NCBI GenBank assembly: GCA_027627705.1
Contig: CP091242.1
Location: 236,076 to 300,075, forward strand
Direction: 5' to 3'
DNA length: 64,000 bases
DNA from: Hyphomonadaceae bacterium BL14
GTDB lineage: Bacteria > Pseudomonadota > Alphaproteobacteria > Caulobacterales > Maricaulaceae
The notes below the pieces were generated by a model. The model searched no databases. It was not told the origin of the DNA and saw nothing but the letters and a program-made list of their open reading frames with translations. The position numbers and the translations under genes are program-made. The first letter of the stretch is position 1. Every line of letters begins with the position of its first letter. Positions 26,018-34,191 of this stretch are shown here, one piece after another.

Positions 26018-27955
26018 GTGCCGATTGGCCTGCGCCTTCGCCGCGCGGCGCTGCCGATTGCGGCCGGCGTCCTGCTGCTGCTGGTCTGTGCCGGCGCAGT
26101 CGCCGGAGCCGTCACCTGGCGCTGGGCGTTCCATGACCTGCCTGAGTTGCCTGACAATATCGACGCCCTGTGGGACGTGCGCATGGAGCCGTCGGTCACG
26201 GTGCTGGCCGATGACGGGACGGTGATGGCGGTGCGCGGTCCGCTCTATGGCCGTAGGGTGCGTCTGGAAGAGATGCCCGCTCATTTGCCGCAAGCCTTCC
26301 TGGCCATCGAGGACCGCCGCTTCTTCGACCATAGCGGCGTGGACCTGCACGGGCTGGCGCGGTCTTTCTGGGTCAATCTGCGCGCCGGACGCACCGAGCA
26401 GGGCGGCTCCACCCTGACCATGCAGCTGGTGAAAAACCTGGTCCTGACGCCCGAGCGCAGCCTGCGCCGCAAGCTTCAGGAAATCCGCCTGGCGCGCCGG
26501 CTGGAGCGCAGGTTGAGCAAGCAGGAAATCCTCGAACTCTACCTCAACCGGGTTTATCTGGGCGAGCAGGCCTATGGCGTGGAAGCGGCGGCGCGGCGCT
26601 ATTTCCAGACGACGACGGCTGAGCTCACCCTTCAGGAAGCCGCCTTGCTGGCGTCCCTGCCCAAGGCACCCACGCGTCTCGCCCCGACCGAGAACATGGA
26701 GGCGGCACTGGCGCGCACACGCCTGGTGCTGGCATCCATGCTGGACGAGGGCTTCATTGATCCCATCGCCTTCATGACCGCATCGGCGATCCCGGCGGAG
26801 GTGGCTGAAGCGCTGCTGGTGCCCGGTGACGCGCAGGCCTCCGGCCACCCGTTCGACGCCGCTGTGGCCGAAGCGCTCGCCATCCTGGGCGAGGACCGGG
26901 CCATTCCTGACCTGGTTATCACGACGACCATCGATCTGCCGCTGCAGCGCGCGGCCCAAGCCGCGCTCAACGGCGTGCTGGACGACCAGGGCGAAGCCCG
27001 CTCGGCGGGTGAGGGCGCTCTGGTGGCGCTGGGGCCTGACGGTCAGGTGCGCGCGCTTGTGGGCGGGCGCGACTATCGTGTGAGCCAGTTCAATCGCGCG
27101 ACCCAGGCGCGCCGTCAGCCCGGATCGGCCTTCAAGCCGATCGTGTTCGCCGCGGCCTTCGAGGCGGGCATGAACCCGGCCACGACCTTCAATGACGGTC
27201 CCATCGATATTGATGGCTGGAGCCCGGTGAATTTCGGCGGTCAGTTCCTGGGCCGCATCACCATCGCGGACGCTCTGAAGCGCTCGGTCAACACCGTGGC
27301 GGCGCAGGCCGGCGTGGGGGCCGGCATGACCAATGTCACCGGGCTGGCGGCGCGCATGGGATTGAGCACCCCCATGATGCCGGTGCCCGCCATGACGCTG
27401 GGCGCGGGCGAGGTGCAGCTACTGGAGCTGACCGGTGTCTACGCCGTGTTTGCGCGCGATGGCCGGCGGCGCGACCCCTATCTTGTGCGCGAGATTCGCA
27501 GCGCCCGTGGCGAGCTGATCTGGGAAGCCGACCGGGCGAACGCAGGCGAGCCGGTGCTCAGCGTGGAACATGCCCGCTGGGTCAGCACCATGCTGCAAAG
27601 TGTGATCATCGACGGTACCGGCACACGCGCGCGGGTTCCCGGCCACACGGCGGCGGGCAAGACCGGCACCAGCCAGAACAGCCGCGACGCCTGGTTCCTG
27701 GGCTATACCGCTCACCTCACCACCGGTGTCTGGGTTGGCAATGACGATGATACCCCGATGGACGGGGTGACCGGCGGGCAGCTGCCAGCCGAGATATGGA
27801 GGCGGTTCATGATTGCGGCCCATGAGGGCGTCGAGCCTGCACCCCTGGCCGCGCCCGCCCCGCGCCGGCGCAGCGCGCGTGACGAGCAGCTGGCGGCGTT
27901 CTACTCGTCGCTGTCAGCGCGCTTTGACGCCGAGCTGGACGCCTCGGGCGGCTGA
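26018..27955 (+). CDS. Penicillin-binding protein 1A-type glycosyltransferase/transpeptidase
   Basis: Class A PBP, about 645 residues. After a cytoplasmic start and one membrane helix (LPIAAGVLLLLVCAGAVAGA) comes the glycosyltransferase domain (AIEDRRFFDHSGVDLHG, QGGSTLTMQLVKNLVL, KQEILELYLNRVYLG). The transpeptidase domain has SxxK in RQPGSAFKPIV, SVN in LKRSVNTVAA and KTGTS. It polymerises and crosslinks peptidoglycan. The frame is open from ATG 25895, but that overlaps the ycgN start and the extra residues look non-native; GTG 26018 is my choice with only moderate certainty. Confidence 0.9.
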   Translation: MPIGLRLRRAALPIAAGVLLLLVCAGAVAGAVTWRWAFHDLPELPDNIDALWDVRMEPSVTVLADDGTVMAVRGPLYGRRVRLEEMPAHLPQAFLAIEDRRFFDHSGVDLHGLARSFWVNLRAGRTEQGGSTLTMQLVKNLVLTPERSLRRKLQEIRLARRLERRLSKQEILELYLNRVYLGEQAYGVEAAARRYFQTTTAELTLQEAALLASLPKAPTRLAPTENMEAALARTRLVLASMLDEGFIDPIAFMTASAIPAEVAEALLVPGDAQASGHPFDAAVAEALAILGEDRAIPDLVITTTIDLPLQRAAQAALNGVLDDQGEARSAGEGALVALGPDGQVRALVGGRDYRVSQFNRATQARRQPGSAFKPIVFAAAFEAGMNPATTFNDGPIDIDGWSPVNFGGQFLGRITIADALKRSVNTVAAQAGVGAGMTNVTGLAARMGLSTPMMPVPAMTLGAGEVQLLELTGVYAVFARDGRRRDPYLVREIRSARGELIWEADRANAGEPVLSVEHARWVSTMLQSVIIDGTGTRARVPGHTAAGKTGTSQNSRDAWFLGYTAHLTTGVWVGNDDDTPMDGVTGGQLPAEIWRRFMIAAHEGVEPAPLAAPAPRRRSARDEQLAAFYSSLSARFDAELDASGG

Positions 27956-28770
27956 GCGCGCAAGGCGGATCGCAATTCAGCCATCTCGGTGCGCAGCGCG
28001 CGCACTTCATCGAGCAGCTGAATGCGTTCGTCATGAGCAACCTGCTGGCGTTGATCCTCGGCATCGAAATGCTTGGACTGCATGGAGTCCACGATCACGG
28101 CGATGAACAGGTTCAGCACCGCAAAGCTGGTCAGCACGATAAAGCCGACAAAGAATATCCAGGCGAACGGATGCTCGGCAATCACCGGACGGGCCACGCC
28201 CATGGACCAGCTTTCCAGCGTCATCACCTGGAACAGGGTGAAGGCCGAAGCACCAAGATTCTCAAAGAATTGCGGATGAGTGCCGGCGAACAGCTTGGAG
28301 CCCATCACCGCGCCGACATAGAAAATCACGGTCAGCACCAGGATGATGGCACCCATGCCGGGGATCGCTTTGCCCAGCGCTTCCACCACGCGGCGCATCT
28401 CGGGCACCACCGAGAACAGGCGGAACAAGCGCAGCACCCGCAGCGCGCGCAGGACGGTGAACGCGCCCGCATCGGGAATGAGCGACAGGGCCACCACCGA
28501 AAAATCGAACCAGTTCCAGCCCGACCGGAAGAAATTCTCGCGCTGGACGAGCAGCTTGAGGGCGATCTCGATGACGAACACCGCGATAATGGCGCGGTCT
28601 GTCCAGTCGAGCACAGTGACCACGCCGGCGGGCAGGTCATAGGTCAGAAGACCCAGGATCGCTGCGTTGATCAGGATCAGAGTGGTGATCGTGTTGCGAA
28701 AGCCCGCACTGGCCACAAACCGGGCGATGCGTCCTTCAGGCTGCGGGGCAGGGTCGAGGGCAAGGGTCAT
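27901..28770 (-). CDS. Bacterial voltage-gated sodium channel (BacNav type)
   Basis: A 289-residue ion transporter with six membrane segments. S4 carries regularly spaced arginines (VLRALRVLRLFRLFSVVPEMRR). The selectivity filter is TLESWSMG, the same as in NavAb-type channels. It ends with a charged cytoplasmic neck and coiled coil (HDERIQLLDEVRALRTEMAELRSAL), as in tetramerising BacNav proteins. It gives sodium-selective, voltage-dependent current, linked to motility and pH in alkaliphiles. Its 3' end overlaps the 3' end of the PBP gene by 55 bases in convergent orientation. Confidence 0.92.
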   Translation of the reverse strand: MTLALDPAPQPEGRIARFVASAGFRNTITTLILINAAILGLLTYDLPAGVVTVLDWTDRAIIAVFVIEIALKLLVQRENFFRSGWNWFDFSVVALSLIPDAGAFTVLRALRVLRLFRLFSVVPEMRRVVEALGKAIPGMGAIILVLTVIFYVGAVMGSKLFAGTHPQFFENLGASAFTLFQVMTLESWSMGVARPVIAEHPFAWIFFVGFIVLTSFAVLNLFIAVIVDSMQSKHFDAEDQRQQVAHDERIQLLDEVRALRTEMAELRSALRAQPPEASSSASKRADSDE

Positions 28771-28845
28771 GGCGCGGACCAGTCTGTCTGGGGGTGGGCG
28801 GGACGGGACAGTTAGGGTGCGCCGGGGCGCGCTGCAATCGCCTGA

Positions 28846-29907
28846 TCACGCTGCGCTGGCGGCAATGACGTGGATGGCGTCCGGGTCGAGAGACAGGCGC
28901 ACCGCGTCGCCCTGGCGGTGGCGTGCCGACAGGAGCGTGCGTGCCATGATCTCGCGGTCACCGTCGGCCAGATGACAGACCAGACGCAGCTGGCCCACAC
29001 CCGCCCGGCGCTCGGTAATGGTGGCCAGCGCGCCTTCGGCGTCGGCGCGTCCGACCTGAACCGATTCAGGGCGCACCAGCACACAAACCCTGGAGCCGTC
29101 CGCGAAACCTGCCGCCGGCGCATCGCCCAGCGGCGTGGCGGCACGGCCGCCAGACACGGCGGTATCAAACACCTCCACCTCGCCCAGAAGCCGGGCCGCG
29201 GTGAGCGAATCGGGGCGCAGATAGAGCGAGTCCGGCGTGCCGGTCTGGATAATGCGGCCCTCGCTCATCAGCGCGATCGTGTCGGCCAGCGCCAGGGCCT
29301 CTTCGGCGTCATGGGTGACCAGCAACGTGGCCGCCTCGCTCTCGCGCAACGCGCGGGCTGTGGTCTCGCGCAATTCAGCGCGCAGACGCCGGTCGAGGCC
29401 GGAGAATGGTTCGTCCATCAGAACGACATCGGGGTGAGGGGCCAGAGCCCGGGCGAGCGCCACGCGCTGCTGCTCGCCACCGGATAGCTGGTGGGGGAAG
29501 GCGTGCGCTCTCCGCTCCAGCTCAACCGACTTGAGGCGCGCCATTGCCTGTGCGCGCCGGTGCGCACGGTCACCGGCGCGCAGGCCGAAGGCCGTGTTGT
29601 CCAGCGCCGACAGGTGAGGAAACAGCGCGTAGTCCTGAAACACCACGCCGCAGCGGCGCTCTTCAGGCGGAACATGCACGCCCGGTCCGCTCCAGACCTT
29701 GTTCTCGAAACGTATCTCGCCGCTATCGAGGCGTTCCAGCCCGGCGATGGCGCGCAAAAGCGAGGATTTTCCCGAACCCGACGCACCCAGAAGCGCTGTG
29801 ACCCGCCCGCAGGTCAGGCGCAGATCGGCACCGTCCACCGCCGGGCGGCCCGGCGCGAACCGGACCGTGGCCGCGCGCACATCCAGGACACGGTCATCGA
29901 GGATCAC
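28846..29907 (-). CDS. fbpC: Ferric iron ABC transporter ATPase
   Basis: A 353-residue ATPase with Walker A LLGASGSGKSSLLRAIAG, the FQDYALFPHLS Q-loop, signature LSGGEQQRVALARAL and Walker B VVLMDEPFSGLD. The C-terminal TOBE-like domain is typical of FbpC/SfuC. It overlaps the permease gene by 4 bases. With the permease and binding protein it imports Fe3+ across the inner membrane. Confidence 0.88.
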   Translation of the reverse strand: MILDDRVLDVRAATVRFAPGRPAVDGADLRLTCGRVTALLGASGSGKSSLLRAIAGLERLDSGEIRFENKVWSGPGVHVPPEERRCGVVFQDYALFPHLSALDNTAFGLRAGDRAHRRAQAMARLKSVELERRAHAFPHQLSGGEQQRVALARALAPHPDVVLMDEPFSGLDRRLRAELRETTARALRESEAATLLVTHDAEEALALADTIALMSEGRIIQTGTPDSLYLRPDSLTAARLLGEVEVFDTAVSGGRAATPLGDAPAAGFADGSRVCVLVRPESVQVGRADAEGALATITERRAGVGQLRLVCHLADGDREIMARTLLSARHRQGDAVRLSLDPDAIHVIAASAA

Positions 29908-31529
29908 CGCCCGGCCTCCGCATGCACAGCGTTCTCGCGCCCGTCTTCCTGGCGAACGATGCGCCGGGCGATCCAGATCATCGGGGGCAGGGCCACAGCG
30001 GCGATCAGCAAGGCGGGCAAGGCCGCTTCGCCCAGTCGCTCGTCAGATGCGTAATTGTGAGCAATCACAGCCAGGGTGTCGAAATTGAAGGGCCTCAGGA
30101 TCATCGTTGCGGGCAGTTCTTTAAGCACTTCAACGAAAACCAGAAGGGCGGCCAGCAGCGCGCCCTGCATGATCAGTGGCCAGTGCACGCGCCGGGCGGT
30201 CTCGCGCGCACCGGCACCCAACGTGCGCGCCGCGCCGTCCAGGGCTGGCGTCACTCTGGACAGCGCACTATCGGCCGGGCCAATCGCGGCGGCAGCGAAG
30301 CGCGACAGATAGGCAAAGATCAGGGCGGCGATCCCGCCGGTGAGCATGACCGGGAAGACCGCGCCGAACAGTCCGGTCCAGGCCGCATCGATCCAGGTCT
30401 GCAACAGGCCGAGAATTGCCAGAACACCCATGGCGGCCACCGCGCCGGGTACAGCATAGCCGAGCCCGGCGACACGCGCCGCCACGGCACCGCGGCGCGT
30501 GCCGCTGCGCAGGGCGTAGGCGGCGGCGAGGCCCAGCACGGCGGCCAGAACCCCGGCGATTACGGCGAGCAGGACGGCGTTCTGGGCGGCGCTCGCAAGG
30601 TCACGGGTCACCGGCGCATTCAAGGCCCGGTAGCCCAGACGGCCCAGCGGGATCACCATGCCCAGGAGCACAGGTGACAGGCACAGGGCGGCTGCCGCCA
30701 GACCGCGCAGGGGCGCCAGGACGATGCGCCGGGACGGCCGCCTGCGGCCTGATGCGCTGGTCTGTCGGGCGCGGGCGCGCTGGGCGCGCTCCAGCGCAAA
30801 GATCAGGAAGGCGATGGCGACCAGGATGAGGGCGAGGCGCGCGGCGTCGGCCGTGGCCCCTTCACCCGCCCAGGCACGGATCAGGCCCACGGTGAGGGTC
30901 GGCGCGCCCAGATGGGCCACTGCGCCGAAATCGGCCAGCGTCTCCATCACCACCAGCGCCAGTCCGGCGGCAATCGCGGGACGGGCCATGGGCATGGCGG
31001 CGCGCAGGAAGGCTTCGCGCGGACGGGCCCCCAGCGTGCGGGCGGCTTCATAGGCGTCAGAGGACTGACCGGCGAACGCTTCGCGCGCTAGGAGGTAGAC
31101 ATAAGGATACAGCGTCAGGCCCAGGACCAGCCCTGCGCCGGTGGCACCGCGCACCGTGGGCAACATGCCCAGCGGTCCGGCGGCCTGGGTCAGATCAAAC
31201 CAGCCATAGGCGGCGGCGTAGGCGGGCACGGCCAGCGGCAGGGCCAGCAACCATTCAAACACGCTGCGCCCGGCGAACTCGTAACGCGCCACCAGCCAGG
31301 CGAGACCTGAGCCCAGCACGACCGCCAGGCTGCCCGAGATGAGCGTCACCTGGAGGGTGTTGATGAGATAGACCGGCAGGCGGGTGGACCAGAGATGGGC
31401 GAGATAGCCCGACCATTCGCCTGAAACAGCGAGCGCCGCCACCGCAGCAAGCGGGGCGGCGCAGGCGATGGCGGCGATCAGGGCGGGCCAGACCGGATAG
31501 GCCTGGCGCAATCGCGCGATTACGGCCAT
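29904..31529 (-). CDS. fbpB: Ferric iron ABC transporter permease
   Basis: A 541-residue permease formed by two fused halves with about twelve hydrophobic segments. Each half has the EAA-type loop (YEAARTLGARPREAFLRAAMP and LDGAARTLGAGARETARRVHWP). Fused-permease architecture is usual for FbpB/SfuB. Its start overlaps the binding-protein stop by 10 bases. Confidence 0.9.
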   Translation of the reverse strand: MAVIARLRQAYPVWPALIAAIACAAPLAAVAALAVSGEWSGYLAHLWSTRLPVYLINTLQVTLISGSLAVVLGSGLAWLVARYEFAGRSVFEWLLALPLAVPAYAAAYGWFDLTQAAGPLGMLPTVRGATGAGLVLGLTLYPYVYLLAREAFAGQSSDAYEAARTLGARPREAFLRAAMPMARPAIAAGLALVVMETLADFGAVAHLGAPTLTVGLIRAWAGEGATADAARLALILVAIAFLIFALERAQRARARQTSASGRRRPSRRIVLAPLRGLAAAALCLSPVLLGMVIPLGRLGYRALNAPVTRDLASAAQNAVLLAVIAGVLAAVLGLAAAYALRSGTRRGAVAARVAGLGYAVPGAVAAMGVLAILGLLQTWIDAAWTGLFGAVFPVMLTGGIAALIFAYLSRFAAAAIGPADSALSRVTPALDGAARTLGAGARETARRVHWPLIMQGALLAALLVFVEVLKELPATMILRPFNFDTLAVIAHNYASDERLGEAALPALLIAAVALPPMIWIARRIVRQEDGRENAVHAEAGR

Positions 31530-32572
31530 CCGACACGGTCAAAGATGCGTTGTGCGGCAGTGGCGTTCTCGCCCAGCCGGTTGACGTTCACCGGATCGGG
31601 CGTGATCTGCGGATAGCCGGCGAGGACGTCATTGTCGTAGGCAACCCCCGCCACGACCGGGAACTCATTGGTCAGCTCTGCGAACTGGCGCTGGCCCTGA
31701 TCGGTCAGCAGGAAAGCCAGAAAGGCCAGGGCATTGTCGCGATTGGGGGCGTTCGCCGCCAGACCGGCACCGGAAATGTTGAACGGGGCGCCGCGACCAG
31801 CCAGGGAGGGGAAGGCGATGTCGACCGCCTCGGCCACGGCGCGGTCAGCCGGATCCCCGGTGCGCTGGAGCCGGGCGAGGTAATAGTGGTTCACAATGGC
31901 GATGTCGCATTCCCCTGCCGCCACGGCGCGGATCTGGTCGGTATCCCCGCCCTGGGGGGTGCGCGCGATGTTGGCGGCGATTCCGGCGGCCCAGCTTTCG
32001 GCTTGCTCAGGGCCCACCGCATCGATCAGGCCGGCCAGAAGCGATTGATTGTAGACATTGTTGGATGAGCGCACGCACAGGCGGCCGCGCCAGCGTTCGT
32101 CGGCGACATCGAGAAAGTCGGTGATCTCGCTGGCATCCACCCGGTCACGGGCGAAGACGACGACCCTGACCCGGCTGGCGAAACCGAACCAGTGGCCGTC
32201 GGGATGGCGCAGATTGGCCGGCACGGCATCCAGCGTATCGCCGAGCTCGGGCGCAGGCTGGAACAGGCCGGCCTGATCGGCGCGCCAGAGGCGGCCTGCG
32301 TCCACCGTGATCACGACATCGGCCTGGGAGCGGGCACCCTCGGCGCGCATGCGCTCGATGAGCTGGTCGGCGGGGGCTTCCAGGACATTGACCCGGATAC
32401 CGGTCTCTTCGGTGAAGGCCGCATAGACCGCCGCATCAGAGGCGTAGTGGCGCGCGGTGAACAGGTTGACCTCGCCCGCGTCAGCGGCGCTGGAGACCTC
32501 TGCGGCCTCGGGCGCGCAGGCGGACAGAGACAGGGCGGCGACGGCACCAGCAGCGAAGAGGCGTTTCAACAT
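31520..32572 (-). CDS. fbpA: Ferric iron ABC transporter substrate-binding lipoprotein
   Basis: A 350-residue periplasmic iron-binding protein. The start at 32572 gives a lipoprotein signal (MLKRLFAAGAVAALSLSAC). The domain reads VNLFTARHYASDAAVYAAFTEETGI, and the metal-ligand tyrosine pair appears in IAIVNHYYLARLQRTG. First gene of fbpABC; a Fur-like dyad lies 73 bases upstream, consistent with iron repression. Confidence 0.9.
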   Translation of the reverse strand: MLKRLFAAGAVAALSLSACAPEAAEVSSAADAGEVNLFTARHYASDAAVYAAFTEETGIRVNVLEAPADQLIERMRAEGARSQADVVITVDAGRLWRADQAGLFQPAPELGDTLDAVPANLRHPDGHWFGFASRVRVVVFARDRVDASEITDFLDVADERWRGRLCVRSSNNVYNQSLLAGLIDAVGPEQAESWAAGIAANIARTPQGGDTDQIRAVAAGECDIAIVNHYYLARLQRTGDPADRAVAEAVDIAFPSLAGRGAPFNISGAGLAANAPNRDNALAFLAFLLTDQGQRQFAELTNEFPVVAGVAYDNDVLAGYPQITPDPVNVNRLGENATAAQRIFDRVGWP

Positions 32573-32644
32573 GGCGGGCATTCCCCGGAACAGATGACAG
32601 GGCGCACAGCCCTCTGCCATGCGCGTGACGTCTGTCTGGCATTT

Positions 32645-32661
32645 TTGAGAACGCTTCGCAA
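32645..32661 (-). promoter_or_regulatory. Fur/Irr-like dyad upstream of fbpA
   Basis: TTGAGAACGCTTCGCAA is a near-perfect inverted repeat: TTGxGAA and TTCxCAA around a 3-base centre, with one mismatched pair. It lies 73 bases before the fbpA start. Alphaproteobacterial Fur boxes contain similar TGCxAA/TTxGCA half sites. This is a candidate operator, not a proven one. Confidence 0.4.
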
Positions 32662-32773
32662 GAGCATGCAGCGCGTGTGCGGCACCTGGACGCGGCCCGC
32701 GCGCCCCAGGGGCCTCTCCGATCGTCCGTTTGACCTCACAATAGCGTGATCGCCATGGGTGAAAGAAGGGGAG

Positions 32774-32848
32774 TGGTGGGCGGCACAAGGATCGAACTTG
32801 TGACCCCTTCGGTGTGAACGAAGTGCTCTACCGCTGAGCTAGCCGCCC
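32774..32848 (-). tRNA. tRNA-Val(CAC)
   Basis: The minus strand reads GGGCGGCTAGCTCAGCGGTA, then the anticodon arm CTTCG-TTCACAC-CGAAG (anticodon CAC, codon GTG). The T arm GTTCGATCC and acceptor GCCGCCC-A-CCA follow, with CCA encoded. A complete cloverleaf can be folded. Confidence 0.96.
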
Positions 32849-32862
32849 GAAAAGAGGCAGGT

Positions 32863-32891
32863 CGTATACGTTGGCACCTCTGCGCGGTCAA
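32863..32891 (-). promoter_or_regulatory. Promoter of tRNA-Val
   Basis: -35 TTGACC (32886-32891) and -10 TATACG (32863-32868) are 17 bases apart on the minus strand. The -10 ends 14 bases before the tRNA 5' end. Strong sigma-70-like match. Confidence 0.7.
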
Positions 32892-33081
32892 GCGGACGGA
32901 CGCAGACGCAGGTGGGGATAAAAATATTTACCGCCTTGCCCTCGTCACACTTCCGTCAAGAAGAAATATCACCTATAGACCCATGCAGCGCCTGAACGAC
33001 ACAGGTCTGTTCCGGTCGTTTCCTTTTCAACAACGAACCCGCCGCGCGTGACTGGTGACGCGTGGATAAGGAGGTCTCCCC

Positions 33082-33300
33082 ATGGCCAGCAATGATTTTT
33101 GCACCCGCGAAGGCGCTCTCCGGCTCAAAGAGCGCATCGAAGCCTATTGGAAAGAGCGTGGCTACGACGTGTCCGTCGAGCTGCAGGAAGCCGGCTTCAT
33201 GCCGGCGATGCGCTCGGCGCGCACCGATGTGCGCTCCAACATGGTCAATGGCATGCCCCGGCCTGCCAATGACCGCGGTCAGGAACGCCGCAGCGCCTGA
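33082..33300 (+). CDS. Small conserved protein of unknown function
   Basis: A 72-residue hydrophilic protein: NDFCTREGALRLKERIEAYW, then SVELQEAGFMPAMRSARTDV and RSNMVNGMP. AAGGAGG lies about 10 bases before the ATG at 33082, an unusually strong ribosome binding site. I recall similar short proteins in other alphaproteobacteria, but no function is known. A perfect terminator-like hairpin follows at 33351. It overlaps the convergent gph gene end by 22 bases. Confidence 0.78.
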   Translation: MASNDFCTREGALRLKERIEAYWKERGYDVSVELQEAGFMPAMRSARTDVRSNMVNGMPRPANDRGQERRSA

Positions 33301-33989
33301 CGCTGCGTGATCAGCCCGGCGGTCAGTGCCGGCAGATCCTCAAATGAACTGAAAAGCCGGTCCGCGCCCAGCGTGCGGACCGGCTTTTCGTCATAGCCGT
33401 TTTCAAACAGGATGATGCCGGCCCCCGCGGCGCGCGCGGCTTCGAAATCGACGCTGGAATCGCCCACCAGTATGTCGCCCGCCTCAACCGGTGCGCCGCC
33501 CAGAGCCGTCAGCACATGAGCCGGGTCGGGTTTCTTGGCGGGCGAATCCTCAGCTCCGACAATGCGTTCGAAGCGGTCTGCCAGGTCCAGCGCCTGCAGC
33601 AGCGGCACCGCCAGCCAGCCGGGCTTGTTGGTGCACACCGACAGGCGCGCGCCTGCCCTTGCCAGATCGTCCAGCGCCGCCGTCACGCCGGGGAAGGGCC
33701 GCGACAGATCGGCGATCCCTTCGCGATACACCGACAGGAAAAGCTCAAGCGCGCCAGCCAGTTCGTCTTCGGGCGGCGCAGTGCGGCCGGCATTGGCAAA
33801 GGCGCGTTCGATGAGGGCGCGGGCACCGCGGCCCACCATGGCGCGCACGTCTGACAGGGGGACAGGGCCGAGGCCGGCCGGGGCGATGGCGGCGTTCAGG
33901 GCGCGCACCAGGTCCGGCGCTGTATCCACAAGGGTGCCGTCCAGGTCGAAGGCGATTCGGGCGCCGGATAGTGATGAATGGTCCTTCAT
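33279..33989 (-). CDS. gph: Phosphoglycolate phosphatase-like HAD hydrolase
   Basis: A 236-residue HAD-family phosphatase: motif I IAFDLDGTLVDTAPDL, motif II LSVCTNKPG, motif III Lys in DSPAKKPDPAHVL and motif IV GDSSVDFEAARAAG. Gph removes 2-phosphoglycolate, a product of DNA repair. The start at 33989 is the only ATG that gives the family N-terminus. An unusual feature is a perfect 15-bp inverted repeat inside its 3' coding part (33351-33389). Confidence 0.88.
   Translation of the reverse strand: MKDHSSLSGARIAFDLDGTLVDTAPDLVRALNAAIAPAGLGPVPLSDVRAMVGRGARALIERAFANAGRTAPPEDELAGALELFLSVYREGIADLSRPFPGVTAALDDLARAGARLSVCTNKPGWLAVPLLQALDLADRFERIVGAEDSPAKKPDPAHVLTALGGAPVEAGDILVGDSSVDFEAARAAGAGIILFENGYDEKPVRTLGADRLFSSFEDLPALTAGLITQRQALRRS
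33351..33389 (+). terminator. Terminator-like hairpin inside the gph coding region
   Basis: GAAAAGCCGGTCCGC (33351-33365) and GCGGACCGGCTTTTC (33375-33389) form a perfect 15-bp stem with a 9-base loop and a T4 run. It is 50 bases after the stop of the small gene at 33082-33300 and is antisense to gph codons. It fits a plus-strand terminator that must also be tolerated inside a gene. Confidence 0.65.
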
Positions 33990-34191
33990 GGCTATCCCCC
34001 TATTGAGAGCCGAGCCTATCCCCGCATTTTGAGGGTCATCAAAACCCGTGACGGAGACATGAGCCAGCCGGACGGGGACATAAATCAGGTCCCAAGGCTC
34101 ATCACCCCGGCGATGTGGTCGCACAGCGCGCGCAGGTGCGCTATAGGGCGGCTCAGAGGCGGCGCGCCGCCAGCCTGCCACAGGAGACGTG

